Made by a program: the position numbers and the translations under genes | In this document: positions 26,341 through 37,187 of the stretch, piece after piece | Layout of the letters: the number at the start of each line of letters is the position of its first letter | Numbering within the stretch: position 1 is the first letter of the stretch | NCBI GenBank assembly: GCA_003342895.1 | Contig: PTFA01000011.1 | Coordinates: forward strand, 6,289,902 to 6,353,901 | Reading direction: 5' to 3' | DNA: 64,000 bases | Source of the DNA: Casuarius casuarius | Taxonomy: Eukaryota > Chordata > Aves > Casuariiformes > Casuariidae | Notes under the pieces: generated by a model | The model's database searches: none | What the model was told of the DNA's origin: nothing | What the model saw: only the letters and a program-made list of their open reading frames with translations

Positions 26341-26382
26341 ATGCTGTGATTCTGTGATTCTGTGTGATTCTGTGATGCTGTG
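26341..26382 (+). repeat. ATTCTGTG-type octamer array, CR1 tail-like
   Basis: Imperfect tandem copies of GATTCTGTG(T). Avian CR1 elements end in a short array of a near-identical octamer (ATTCTATG/ATTCTGTG), so this is probably the tail of a + strand CR1. The ~80 bases before it do not clearly match a CR1 3' end, so a free microsatellite born from such a tail is also possible. Confidence 0.6.
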
Positions 26383-26399
26383 GCAAGTGCCAAGCCTTG

Positions 26400-29300
26400 C
26401 GGAACCAATTCATGACACCAGGCATTTTTACTCTCTCCCCGAATACCTGACAAATTGTGGATATACTGGAATATCTATTGATTCTTTCTTCTTTGATCTT
26501 GCTTCATAGCTACTATGTCTTTCCTAAAATATTTTTGAAATGTGTGATGTTTCGTTCCTACTTGCATTTTTGTGTGTGCAGATTCAGCTGTACATTGCAA
26601 ATACAACATTTCTCAAGCAGCGCTATGAAATTTTTGTTGTATTTCTCTCTTGTGAATTTATACTTTGGAATTTCATCAGGTATGACATCCACTCTGTGCA
26701 GTCCTTGTAGGGTATCATGTGCTTTCTTTTGGAAAAATCAAAAAATTCCCATTCTTCTACAGATGAGAAACAAAGGGCATTTACGGGAATCAGAAACTGC
26801 CAAATGACATGCTGCATGTTGGCAGGTTGCTTTTCTAATCTAGCTTCATTTGGCAGTACATCACTTGGGCATCTTACACAGTGAATATAGTAACTTTAAN
26901 GTCATATCATCCAGCATTTGCTGGCTGTAGTATTTCTACAGTATTGACTTATTAAGATCTTTGAGTATATAAAAATTCAGATTCTTCACTGTATTTTTCT
27001 TCACTATAGCTATCACTGAGATGATCGCTTTCGATCCACTCAGGTTTTTGCTCTTCTTATGATTTGTTCTCTTCACAGGAAATCTCTTTCTTCTGCAGTC
27101 TTTTTAGTTAGAAGGAGGTGGTGCAATGCAAGCTGGGTGTTTATTCTGCAGTGATCTGGAAGGTGCTCCATGTCACCAACACACTTGCAAATGTATTGGG
27201 TATAGCACCCTGATGATTGTGTGTTTTACCCAAGATAACTATGATTTCAGTCAGCTTCCATACGTTTTTTGATGCACAGCTCCAAAATGGGCTTTGCAGG
27301 TGTGATTATTTGAGAATCCCTGGCTTTTTATCCCTTTAGTGACGGCATCTGTATTACGCATTTCTCTCCCACATTCTGTGGCCACTCTGTATTTATGGCC
27401 AGCCTTACCTGACCCTTGGACTGCTATGTCAGAGTTCTTGCCAAGCTTCATCTGTATTCCCTCTAAGAAAAGCTGTTGAATTGTGCACCTGTGCCTATTT
27501 TGAAAATCTGAAGCAGTTTTGCTGCTTCAATGAGCAGCATGGCATAAACTGAACTCTTTTTTCCTATAATCTTTGATAGAAATAAAACTGGAAACTGGTA
27601 GGTCTGTGCCTCTCTCTAGAAACTGGTGATTCTCACACTGCAGTATCATGAAGTATACTGCTGACAGCTACTTGAGCGATGTAGCTTGAGTTGTCAATTT
27701 TACATGCACTAAGCTTTGGTTGATGTAAGCTCCACTCCTCTCATGTTCTTACGCACTGTTTGGTGTACGTCTGTGTATTAGTGCTACCTGTCTTTCTGGC
27801 AGTGCCTCTACCATACTCTTTTGCTTCTACAGGTTCCTGGAAGGATGTCAGTCTTCATAATTGCCACATATTGGGACTGAATTATATTTCTTGCCAAATG
27901 GTGTTTCCATATTTTCAGTTGTTTCTGGAATGTTTNCTTATTCTTATACCTTTTCCAGTACCTTATTTTTTTGGGGGGTAGGAACTTGTTTTGATTCCAC
28001 AGAGATTCATTGGTTAATCATTTGTTAATTAAACAGGTCATACAGTTTCTTTAAATATCAATCAATCATTCACATCTATGAATATTTATTCTTTTATTAT
28101 TATCTACAACTGTGTAGCTTACTTATCTATGATTGTTACTGTTAACTCATTTAACTCGTACACTGTTTTTCTCTAAAATATATTCATGATTATGATTCAC
28201 AATTTAAATCATTAACCTGTTTGNTTTTTTTTTCATTTATTCTGTGTAGATTTCCTTCTGAGCAGCAGCACTAATACATTTGAAGGGAAATTGCCTTCCT
28301 TTTTTTTTCCTGCACTGTTTAACACATCATCTAGGTTGGCTAACCACAGCTCCACCAGTTGTCCACTTTTCTGAGTCATTCATTTTTTCAACAGCTGGGG
28401 AAAGCATGCTAAGCTGTAGGTGTTTCACTTTTGACACAATACAGAGTCAAACACAGACTAATATCTATTCTGTGAACTTCTTTCAAAAGAAATACACCTT
28501 GCTTTTATTTGCTGCCTTAGAGAGTACTTTTGCCAGCCAGAATTTATCTATTTTTATCTTGCTGTTTCTTTACTGACTCATACTCATACTTATAATCAAT
28601 AACAGAGTCAATACAGTGCTATTTATTTCTCTTTTTGCTCCTATTGTTTTCTTTTCAGACCTCTCTTACCTACAGCAGTGTCTGTTGTATCTTTTATTTT
28701 GAACCTTATAACCTTCATATTATAATATTGGGCTTCAACAATTCAGAATTATTCCTTATACTTAAAACGATGGCCCCAATACTGTTGTATGCTCTCTAGG
28801 AACTGCTTAGGCTCTTGGCATAAAACTAGGTCCAGTGAGGATACAGTGACATTTCTGCTTTAGGGAAAACATTCATTCTTCCAGCACTTTGTCAAATTCT
28901 CTAGCTATCATGCTATAGATAGAACAATTTAATTTCTTCCTGTGGCCTTTTTTGTCTCTTGCTACTCCTTGAAGCTTTTTCCCCTGTTGATGGAACTTCT
29001 GCAGCACCTTGTCTCTCTGTTCCTGTAACTTTCTGTTGCCCTTTCCACCAATATTAAGATCATTTCCAAGATCACAACTTTGATGCTTTCCTTACTGACA
29101 CAATAGGAGAAGTCAAAGGACATGTTTTGCACTGAAACCCTCTGCATTTTTTTTGTCTGCTAGGTTTGTGTGATTTATGTACAACGCTGTTGTCTTCCTA
29201 CTCCTGCTGTCATCTGCCTTAATAGTATGGTTATGACGATGGATGCTATTATTAGTCTCATATGCTTGCATAGTATAGAACCGTTATCATCTCTGTGGAA

Positions 29301-29760
29301 GAAAGGGATCTGAATGAGTCAAGTGCATGGGTTTCAGAAGAAGCAGTCTATGAGTCACAGTACTTTTTTCTTGTCTTTACTAAACTATCTTACGAAATTT
29401 CCATGTTGCTGTTCCTATTGATTTCTGTGATATTAAACTATTGCTTGAATAGTTCAAACAGTTCCATCCAAGATCCCTTTGGTTAAAAATCAAACTCTAA
29501 ATCTTAATCTATGTTAGTTGCTATTATATAAAGATAATAGCCCTAGATAACATATTAGTTCTCANGTAGCTGCTTCTCCTGTGGCTTCTCATTTTGGCTG
29601 CTGTCTTCCTTCACAGTGAATTTCCTCAGATGGATGATATATTTTAACTCTGCAACTATATCAATATAATACATATTTTATGTAAAGAAAAGAAAGAAAA
29701 AGAATTGAAAAAATGAAAGTGCTCTTCCTAGGAGAGAAAAATCAGGGTCCTGAGTACACT
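26400..29760. other. AT-rich non-coding stretch
   Basis: No supported gene. The segment 27120-27480 is somewhat richer in GC and open on the minus strand for 66 codons, but no family is recognised and its ends show no splice context that I trust. Confidence 0.45.
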
Positions 29761-29765
29761 AATAG

Positions 29766-30130
29766 GCCTTAATTACCCTGAGCAGCCTCACGTGAGTCTC
29801 CCACACACCTAGTTACCAGAGACCAGACCCTGGGGTCTTCATTTAAGCTCAGGCCAGGGCATTTACTCCATTCTTAAGCTATTCTGTAGGTGTGCCTTCC
29901 CCAGTCCTGTTCCTGAAGTACTGTTTGGAGTCCCTGGATGGCCTTGGATCTGACCTGTTACTTTTTCTTGCCTGGCAATTACTGGGCTGTTGTAGGACTC
30001 CTTGCTGTCACCATCCCGCTCTACCTCTAGTGTTGTGGGATTCGGCTTGCTGATGAGGCCATTGCCTAGCCTGGCTCCTGGCATGCTTTTCCTTAGGGAG
30101 CAGACCTGTTCTTGGTGCTCTCCCACAGGA
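29766..30130 (+). repeat. Unclassified GC-richer interspersed repeat, copy A
   Basis: Starts AGGCCTTAATTACCCTGAGCAGCCTCACGTGAG-like and includes TTTAAGCTCAGGCCAGGGC near 29843. Its first ~100 bases align by eye with the minus strand of 31480-31592, so the two are copies of one family. The Pro/Leu/Cys-rich, T/C-G-rich style resembles CR1 5' leader or LTR sequence of birds, but I cannot place it. Open frames on both strands at 29863-30235 are by-products. Confidence 0.5.
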
Positions 30131-30317
30131 GGAATATGGCGTTTTATTGCTAACAGTGTAATTCTACAACTCTGTGTTAGTAAGATCCTATATCAAAACA
30201 CTGTGCAATGTCCTTTAAAGGACATATTAACATGAGTTTCTTTACCAGTTTTGAAGTTTTTGCAGATCCTGTGCTAATTAACATTTCTGTCCCAATTGTC
30301 AATGTTAAGCCAGCTTC

Positions 30318-30321
<4 letters not shown>

Positions 30322-30349
<28 letters not shown>
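30322..30349 (+). repeat. Poly(A) tract, A28
   Basis: Longest homopolymer in the window. It lies about 190 bases after repeat copy A in the same orientation, so it could be a retroposition tail, although the intervening sequence is not recognised. Confidence 0.9.
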
Positions 30350-30350
<1 letters not shown>

Positions 30351-31325
30351 TGGAAGGGATTTGAAAGAAGATAACAATTTTAGTTGATCCTATAGAGAAT
30401 CAGCAACTTGATTTGACATGTTTCCAAGATCCAGCATGTTTAGATTACATTTAAAAGAATGCAATTCACTTTAGTTGGAGATACAAACTGTTTGATGTAA
30501 GGTTTTTGGAAGATAGTATTAGCAGTGACACTAGTTCCCAGCTGAAGAAATACAGCTTATTTGTGAAGCATGCTAAAATTACTGTATGGGGTGATAGCCA
30601 ATAAGCTCTGCTGGAATACTGGGAAAGGGAAAGCAGCTGGGAGGACATACTTGGTCACAGCAGCAACCTGGAAAGAACAGGGGAGCTTAACTGTGGGAGG
30701 TGGTGAACACGGCTATAGTGAGAGCAAACGTAAAATCGGAGAATTACTGTTGAAAGAGAATAACTCTGCTTCTTTGGGGAATAGAATCTATGGGACATGT
30801 GCAAAAGTTACTGTGTTACAGAGTCCACCTTTTTTCCATTTTAGTAATAGGAGTAACCATTCTTCCAGCAGGTTTTGGAGTATTTTTCTTTTTTCCTTTT
30901 CCATTCCTTCTATCACACTCTTGGTTAGATTATTTAATATGAAATCTATTGATGTTCCATTAAAGTTATAACTGATTTATAAATAACCTAAAGAATTATT
31001 CATAATTCCTACTGTTTTCATTAAAAATGTTATTTTTAAATGAGTCCATTTCTCCATCTCCTATGTTCAGCCTCCTCTTTTTCTCTATGGTTTGTGGAAT
31101 CTTGTGTTTGATCTTTGTTATCTTCTAGCACTCCCTTCATCTTTTACATGCACTTGTTAAATTTTGTCTTAATGCAGAGCATAAGCTTTTTTGGATCTAT
31201 GTGTACTGTGAATAAAACTTTTAGGACTAGCATTATATATAAAATATAGACTTCAACTATGGGATTTGTCTTGTAATGAATAGAAAACTTTGCTGCAGGT
31301 GAGCATCCTAATTTTTGTTCACGTG
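30350..31325. other. Non-coding stretch with one 133-codon open frame
   Basis: An ATG-started open frame runs 30570-30971 on the + strand. I recognise no domain in it; its second half is Phe/Ser/Ile-rich as expected from T-rich DNA. No splice or promoter context supports it, so I do not call it a gene. Confidence 0.5.
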
Positions 31326-31439
31326 GAACTGTAGAGTCATAGGAAAATGTCTGAGGGGGGTATCCAGGAGATAAATGATCTACAGTGTAGATGTGAGATC
31401 CAGCCAGAAAACAGGATCACAGACAAGCCTGGAGAGAAG

Positions 31440-31595
31440 TACAGTTATGATGCAGCTCAGGCAAGGTCTAAAGGCCCAACCTGAGCTGAGATGGAGCTCC
31501 TAGAGCAATGGGCAGAGGGGGTGGGTTGATGAAGTCCCCAGGTGAGGCTGATCAAGGCCATTAAGGCCTACTAGTGCTCTCAAGGCCTGAGAGCT
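31440..31595 (-). repeat. Unclassified interspersed repeat, copy B (inverted relative to copy A)
   Basis: Read on the minus strand from 31592: AGGCCTTAATGGCCTTGATCAGCCTCACCTGGGGACT-like, then CTCCATCTCAGCTCAGG-like, parallel to copy A at 29766. It directly abuts the CR1 linker relic at 31600, in the same orientation, so it may be a separate insertion or an internally deleted CR1 joining distant parts. Confidence 0.5.
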
Positions 31596-31599
31596 AGTC

Positions 31600-31960
31600 C
31601 TGTATTTTCCTTGATTGGCCTTTTACTACTTATGTAGCAGTAGAAGTTCTTGTTGCCCTTGGTGTCCCTTAGCAAGTCTCAACTGTAGGTGAGCTTTGGC
31701 TTTGCTAACACCATCCCTATATTCCTGGATAATGTTTCTACACTCTTTCTGTTTCCACCTCTCTTATGCGTTGGAGGCACTCCTTTTTGCTTTGGAGTTC
31801 TGTCTTGAGGTTTCCTGCTTAGCCCAGTAGGTCTCCTGATAATTCTACTTGCTTTCCTGAGCTATTGGGATGGACCATCCCTGCACTTGGAGGATGCTGC
31901 CTAACCTACCAGCTTTCCTGAGCTCCTCTACCCTTTGCATCTGTCTTCCGTAGGATCTCA
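31600..31960 (-). mobile_element. CR1 LINE ORF2 relic (endonuclease-RT linker)
   Basis: Minus-strand translation, through frameshifts, gives R-W-K-Q-K...I-Q-E-Y-R-D-G-V-S-K-A-K-A-H-L-Q-L-R-L-A-K-G, then Y-I-S-S-K-R-P-I-K-E-N-T-G. This fits the CR1 linker pattern R-W-K-Q-G...E-Y-R-D...G-V-R-K-A-K-A-x-L-E-L-x-L-A, then Y-I-x-S-K-R-K-x-x-E-N-x-G. The preceding part, S-W-L-G near 31905, also fits. Stops and frameshifts show it is inactive. The RT domain that should follow is absent; the unrelated repeat copy B is there instead. Confidence 0.75.
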
Positions 31961-33417
31961 CCTGCCTGCCTGAATGCAGGTAAAGCAGCTACAACTAACA
32001 GCCAGGCTTCCCGGTTCTCCACTTTGCTTTGTATGTGTTTAACTTTTTTGTGTGTCTTAATTATGAGTAAAGATGTATAACTTATTACTTTGTAGTTAAT
32101 GGAAAAACAAAATAAAACTCTGACTTCCTGAATAGGGGGCACCAATTAGGTAAGACAACTACTTTCTTATTCACTGCTAAATGGCAGCTGTCTAGGGTGC
32201 TTACATTTTATTAGCTTATTTTTAAGCTTCCTAATAGGAAATTGTTAATATGAAGTTCCATGATGTATTGTATTTGTCTTATTTTATTTTATTCTTCTCA
32301 TTCTGTGGTGGAAGCAAGACCCTACTTTCCTCAAGGAATAGCATACACCTCTCTATCCTGCTTGTCTGTACATACTTTTTTTTAAGCATCAGAAATCTGA
32401 GGTGTAGAACTTTTGTAATAATAAAGCAATGTAACAAACTAGTGAGTAAACACTGTTTTCAGTCGGAAATCATCAGTTTTTCTGAAAGCCNCTTTGCCAA
32501 TGTAACTAATGACTTGGCAAAATAAGGGGATTCCATGAGCCTGCACTTCATTATTAGGTATTGAACAGATGTAAAAAATTCATGGGGACTTAGTTTGCTG
32601 TGGTTTATTCCTAAATTCTAAGTGGTTAGGTTTTCTAAAATTGTGTAGCTGAGCGCAAGAAACAGCAGATGGTTCCTGGCCCTGATGAATACCCAGGGGA
32701 ATGAAGAAGGCAAAAGGGATCTGCTGTCACCTGTGCATGACACCACTTCAGGCTGTTCTTTATTCTTCTTCCCTTTGATATAGTTTTAGTTGGTTTGACA
32801 TACAGGGAAGAGCTTGCTAAAATACCAGAGTGATAGTATAAGCACACCATCTAAAGAGCACTGGGAACTCCTACAGAAAGCAGGAAGGCTCAGTGTGTTT
32901 TCCCACAAGCACATAGCATTCAATATCGCCTCCACTGTAGGCCAATGTCACAAGGTGGTCTGCCTGCTTTTAATTCTGAAGAAGTTACTTTCTGTCCCTT
33001 CTGAGATTTATGTCTTGGATACGTGTATTCTGTGCACTACTGGACATGTATTTAGATGCTGTGGGTGCTTTCCTCCCGCCACAGGTCACTTTATATTTTG
33101 TAAAGCATAGTGGAACTCATAAAAGGCAAAGGGCAGCCAGGTGAATTGCCAGAAGTAGCCCTCAGGTTTCATGAACATCATGAGAATAAGATGGGGATAA
33201 GAATGTACTTTTTCCCACTTGATTCTAGTGTATCATAATGTGAGTACTTGAATGTCCCAAAGTTCTGTATTTTCAACATTAGTATCTTTTGTTTAAAGCT
33301 AGCTGTTCTTTGGGTGAATATGGTAGGAGGTCTATTAAATGGGAAACACCATTCTTGCCAAAATCCACAATTTCCTTCCTTCTAGCCTAAGCAGTGAACT
33401 GTTTGAGCAGAAATGGC

Positions 33418-33453
33418 TTTCATGTAGTATAGTAGTTTCATGTAGTATAATAG
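33418..33453 (+). repeat. Tandem duplication of an 18-base unit
   Basis: TTTCATGTAGTATAGTAG at 33418-33435 is followed directly by a copy with one change (G to A) at 33436-33453. This looks like a local replication-slippage duplication. Confidence 0.85.
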
Positions 33454-35084
33454 GCTCTGTAATGGTGAACATCTAAATATTTATTTAAACCTAAATTTAT
33501 ATAGGTGTTTGTTCCAGCAGTATACCTAAATAGATTTTTCAAGGCAGGAAAACAACTTTAAATCTTAGAATACTAGATGTACAAAGGAGAAATCTAACTT
33601 TTGAACTCTACAATAAGACTGCAAAATAAGTAAACCGCAATTCAAAAACCATACCCTTTAATAAATATAACAGGGAGTAAGTACTCTGCCACCTGGCGAA
33701 TATTTTAAATGCTCATTCTTCAGGAGGAATTCTATGTAATACTTTCAATATACTATCATATATGAAATCTTGTTTTAATTTTGCTTATCTCACTGATGAA
33801 AGATTCTTTATTCATTTTTCCATTTATTCTTGAGTAATACTTTACTGGAATAACACCGAGTCTATTTTTGCTAGTTGTTATGCAGATAGGAAATACTTGC
33901 TCAAGTAAGCAATGCTTTTTGATTTAACTGGAAATAGGATTGGATAATGACTACATGGTTAGACCAATTGTTCCTCCATTTTCTTAGTCTTATTGTGTCT
34001 GTAAACTGTCAAACATGCATCTGTTCATTCTAAGATGACTATAGAAAAAGTTTCATTGTTCCAGTGTGCTGACACAGGTTTTATCTGATAGACTGTCTCC
34101 TGGGCCAATGGGATTTCTCATATATGAAAATTCAATATCATGTGCTTTGGGCTGAGGTTATTACTGAAAGGAAAAGAAAGCCTGTAACTCTCTAAAAAAG
34201 GCTTAATCCATGTGTGAATGGTGCTCTCTTCCTTTATCTGATCTGTGGATCCTGAATTTAAAATATTTCCTGGTTTTCCTTCCTCCTCCTTTTCTCAGCC
34301 TTTCTGGATTGTTTTAGGTCATCAGACCATTCTAGAGCTGCATAAACAGTGATGACAGAGGGGAAAAATCTTCAAAGATAACCCACAGAAGCCCTTAAGA
34401 ATATGCTGTGCATGATTGTTTGCTTTTTCAGGAACTTTGTATTGGATTCATACTTGTGTATTTTTTTAAACCAAACATACTGATCTATTTTAATAACTTG
34501 TTTTGTGAAATGTTTTGCCTGTGATGTCATGCCTTGATGACATATTGCATTGAAACTGATGCTATTCTTTTGCTGGAATTGGCCCCAAAGAGCTATTGCC
34601 TTGCACTTGGGCATCTTTTGGGTGTTCAACAAGGCTCCTTTGCCTTGTTTGTGATTTATTTCTCCATAGTACCACCTTCTCTTTTGGAATGCTGAATTAA
34701 GCTGTTATGTTAAATGCGTTCTGACAATCTATAATGAGCCATCCAGGAGTTCACTGCCATACAATCAGTTGCTTTTCAGTAGATTCTTAAACTTATTTTC
34801 TATATTAATCAAGTATTTCTTTTCTGTACCTATTTAAGTATCTAAAGGAAAGTGTAGTGACGTTCTTATTGGCATTAAGTATCTTAAAGATATGAATAAG
34901 GGCACTTACTGATACAATTTTGTAATATAATACAGGGAANGAAAAACAGCAGTGAAGCATTTAAACTGGGTTAAGAAGTTTCAAAGCTCTCGTCACAAAG
35001 CCTTGTAGTAGATTACATTTCCTCCTCTGTTGCACTTGTACTCTGTCACTTTTCCACTATAGGAGTTTCACATCTAATAATTTC

Positions 35085-35102
35085 TTCCTCCTATAGGAGG
35101 AA
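35085..35102. repeat. Perfect 18-base palindrome
   Basis: TTCCTCC-TATA-GGAGGAA, with 7-base arms around a self-complementary TATA, so the whole 18 bases are a perfect inverted repeat. A related half (actataggag) occurs about 35 bases upstream at 35057. Confidence 0.85.
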
Positions 35103-35744
35103 TCCAGCAGTAACTGTAAACCCTATGTTGTGAATAGCTTTCCTTATTTTGGATCATTCCAACCTCAACTTTGCGGTGAAGAACAATGAAATTACCTGCA
35201 AGTCTCTACCCATGTCCATTTCAATGACAAATGCTTATTCTTCATCTTGGAATTGGAAGACTCACTGTGACTCAACTTATCTTGGAACCGTTTCATTTCA
35301 TGTCATTTTTGTTCTTTTCTGGTTGCTGTGGACCCACCTCCTGCTATCACCTTCACTTTTGAATCACTTTTAAATTTTTATTTTAGACAAATAACTGGGG
35401 ATCTGCCACAAATAGTGGTAACTATGACTGCTTGGTTTCACGTAGATGGATAGATTACTAGAAACTTATGAACCTTGTTTTCAAATAAAAACAGAGTTCC
35501 TGAGACTTAATGCAAAGATATCTATTGTATAGCCTAGAAATGCTATGCCGTAAATCAAATCTCTTAAACAGGTTTTTCAGGAAAAGTAATGGAAGACTTC
35601 TGTCAATCCGAAACATGGATTGGTGCCTAATTCTCAATTCTTTGGTATTTTGGGAAGTGTTCCCCATTGTTAAGATTGTGGTGGGAAAGACTAAAAATTC
35701 AATCAGCTAAATTGTCTTGGTATGCTTTTTAGTAGCACCTTTTT

Positions 35745-35763
35745 AAAAAAAAAAAAAAAAAAA
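35745..35763 (+). repeat. Poly(A) tract, A19
   Basis: Uninterrupted A-run after a TTTT; no element recognised beside it. Confidence 0.85.
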
Positions 35764-37153
35764 TCTGCAGGGTTGGAGAAAACAAGTTAATGTTCCAAGA
35801 GATTTTTGTCCTGCTGTCATGTAGGATCTCAAGAGCATTGTTATACTTATAGATATTGTTTATCCCTATATCTTCTCTGATTTGGACTTTCAAGGTTGAG
35901 ATGGAAAGCATTTGCAAACAAGATTTCATGTCAACTGTCAAGTGTAATGAGAAGATTTGATCATATCACATTGAAATAGTCTAGCAAACAGGAAGGAGAG
36001 GGACTAAGCAAAAAGCATTTTCCTATGTCAATCATTCTTGTATTTTGAAAATACATATTATCCTTTCCATGGGATTATGGGTTTTCTGAAGCATGTTACT
36101 GATAACATTAATGAGTTAGATAAAAAGCAAAACTTTAAATGCTAAATCATACCTGAAAAATGAGTTTTTAATTAAAAAGATGCTAAAACTGGGATCTTTT
36201 ATGTTACTCCTGTTGGTGTTTTTTTTTTTTATTCTTGAAAAATCATCACCAAAGCCAAGCTTCTGCATACAATCTTGAAGTTTATTTTTGTTGAAGGGCT
36301 ATTTAGACCATAATAATGAACAGTTACAATTCTGTCTGTATTTGAAGCAATGCTCAGCTGAAAGTATATATTTTGTGAAGGTAGGTGTTTCCCTTTGGAA
36401 CATTTGAACTGACTATTCTACCAAAAGGGGGGCTAACAGCTGTAGGAAGAATTTACTTTACTAAATGAATAGACAGCATTCAATTAATGACAACTGTCTT
36501 TGGTACATTGATCTACCAGTGAGTCTCAGCTCTGCTCTGGGGTAACTCAAGAACTGTGGTTTATCTATGTCTAGCTAAGTTTGTAACCACTTTCACTAGT
36601 GAAACCAAAGTACTGGATGGCTATAAAGATAAACTACCCTTCCATCTTTCCATTCTTCTCCTTTTAGAAATTTGTTTGCTAGGACAAAGTTTTAACATGG
36701 GCCCTAAAGTAGGCATTTGAAGACTCTCCTTTTGATTACTACTGAGCTTAGATTTGAAGTGAAAAACGTTGAAGTTGTTGAAGTTAAAAGCAAAACAACC
36801 TGTATCTGGAGCTTTGGACCACTACTCCACAATAGAAGTAATACTTAATATTTGGTTAGAGTTGTCACTTAATTTTGAATTCATTTATTTGAAATGACAT
36901 CACAGCCAGAATCAACAGGATCTATTACTAAAAAAATACCTCCCCTCAAAGAACAGATGGTCTGCCAAAAAAGACTATTTCATATATTTCAGATGGCTTG
37001 GATATATGTGGTATGATGTGTGGTTATCGATACGGTTTTCTTTCTTACAGATTTAAGCTTTGGCTTTTGTTCTCACCACTTCATTAACCAAATTCTTTCT
37101 CATTTTAAATGTAACATGCATAGCAGTCTTTCCACTTCTATGAATATGGATTC

Positions 37154-37187
37154 TATCTTTATTTAATCCATATCTTTATTTAATCCA
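37154..37187 (+). repeat. Perfect tandem duplication of a 17-base unit
   Basis: TATCTTTATTTAATCCA occurs twice head-to-tail with no mismatch. The perfect identity suggests a recent slippage event and a likely polymorphic site. Confidence 0.9.

Noticed and set aside
27251..27451. 66-codon minus-strand open frame with a mixed, protein-like composition
   Set aside because: No family recognised and no splice sites in phase; too short to separate from chance.
30570..30971. 133-codon ATG-started open frame
   Set aside because: No recognisable domain, composition drifts with the underlying DNA, and no promoter or splice context supports it.
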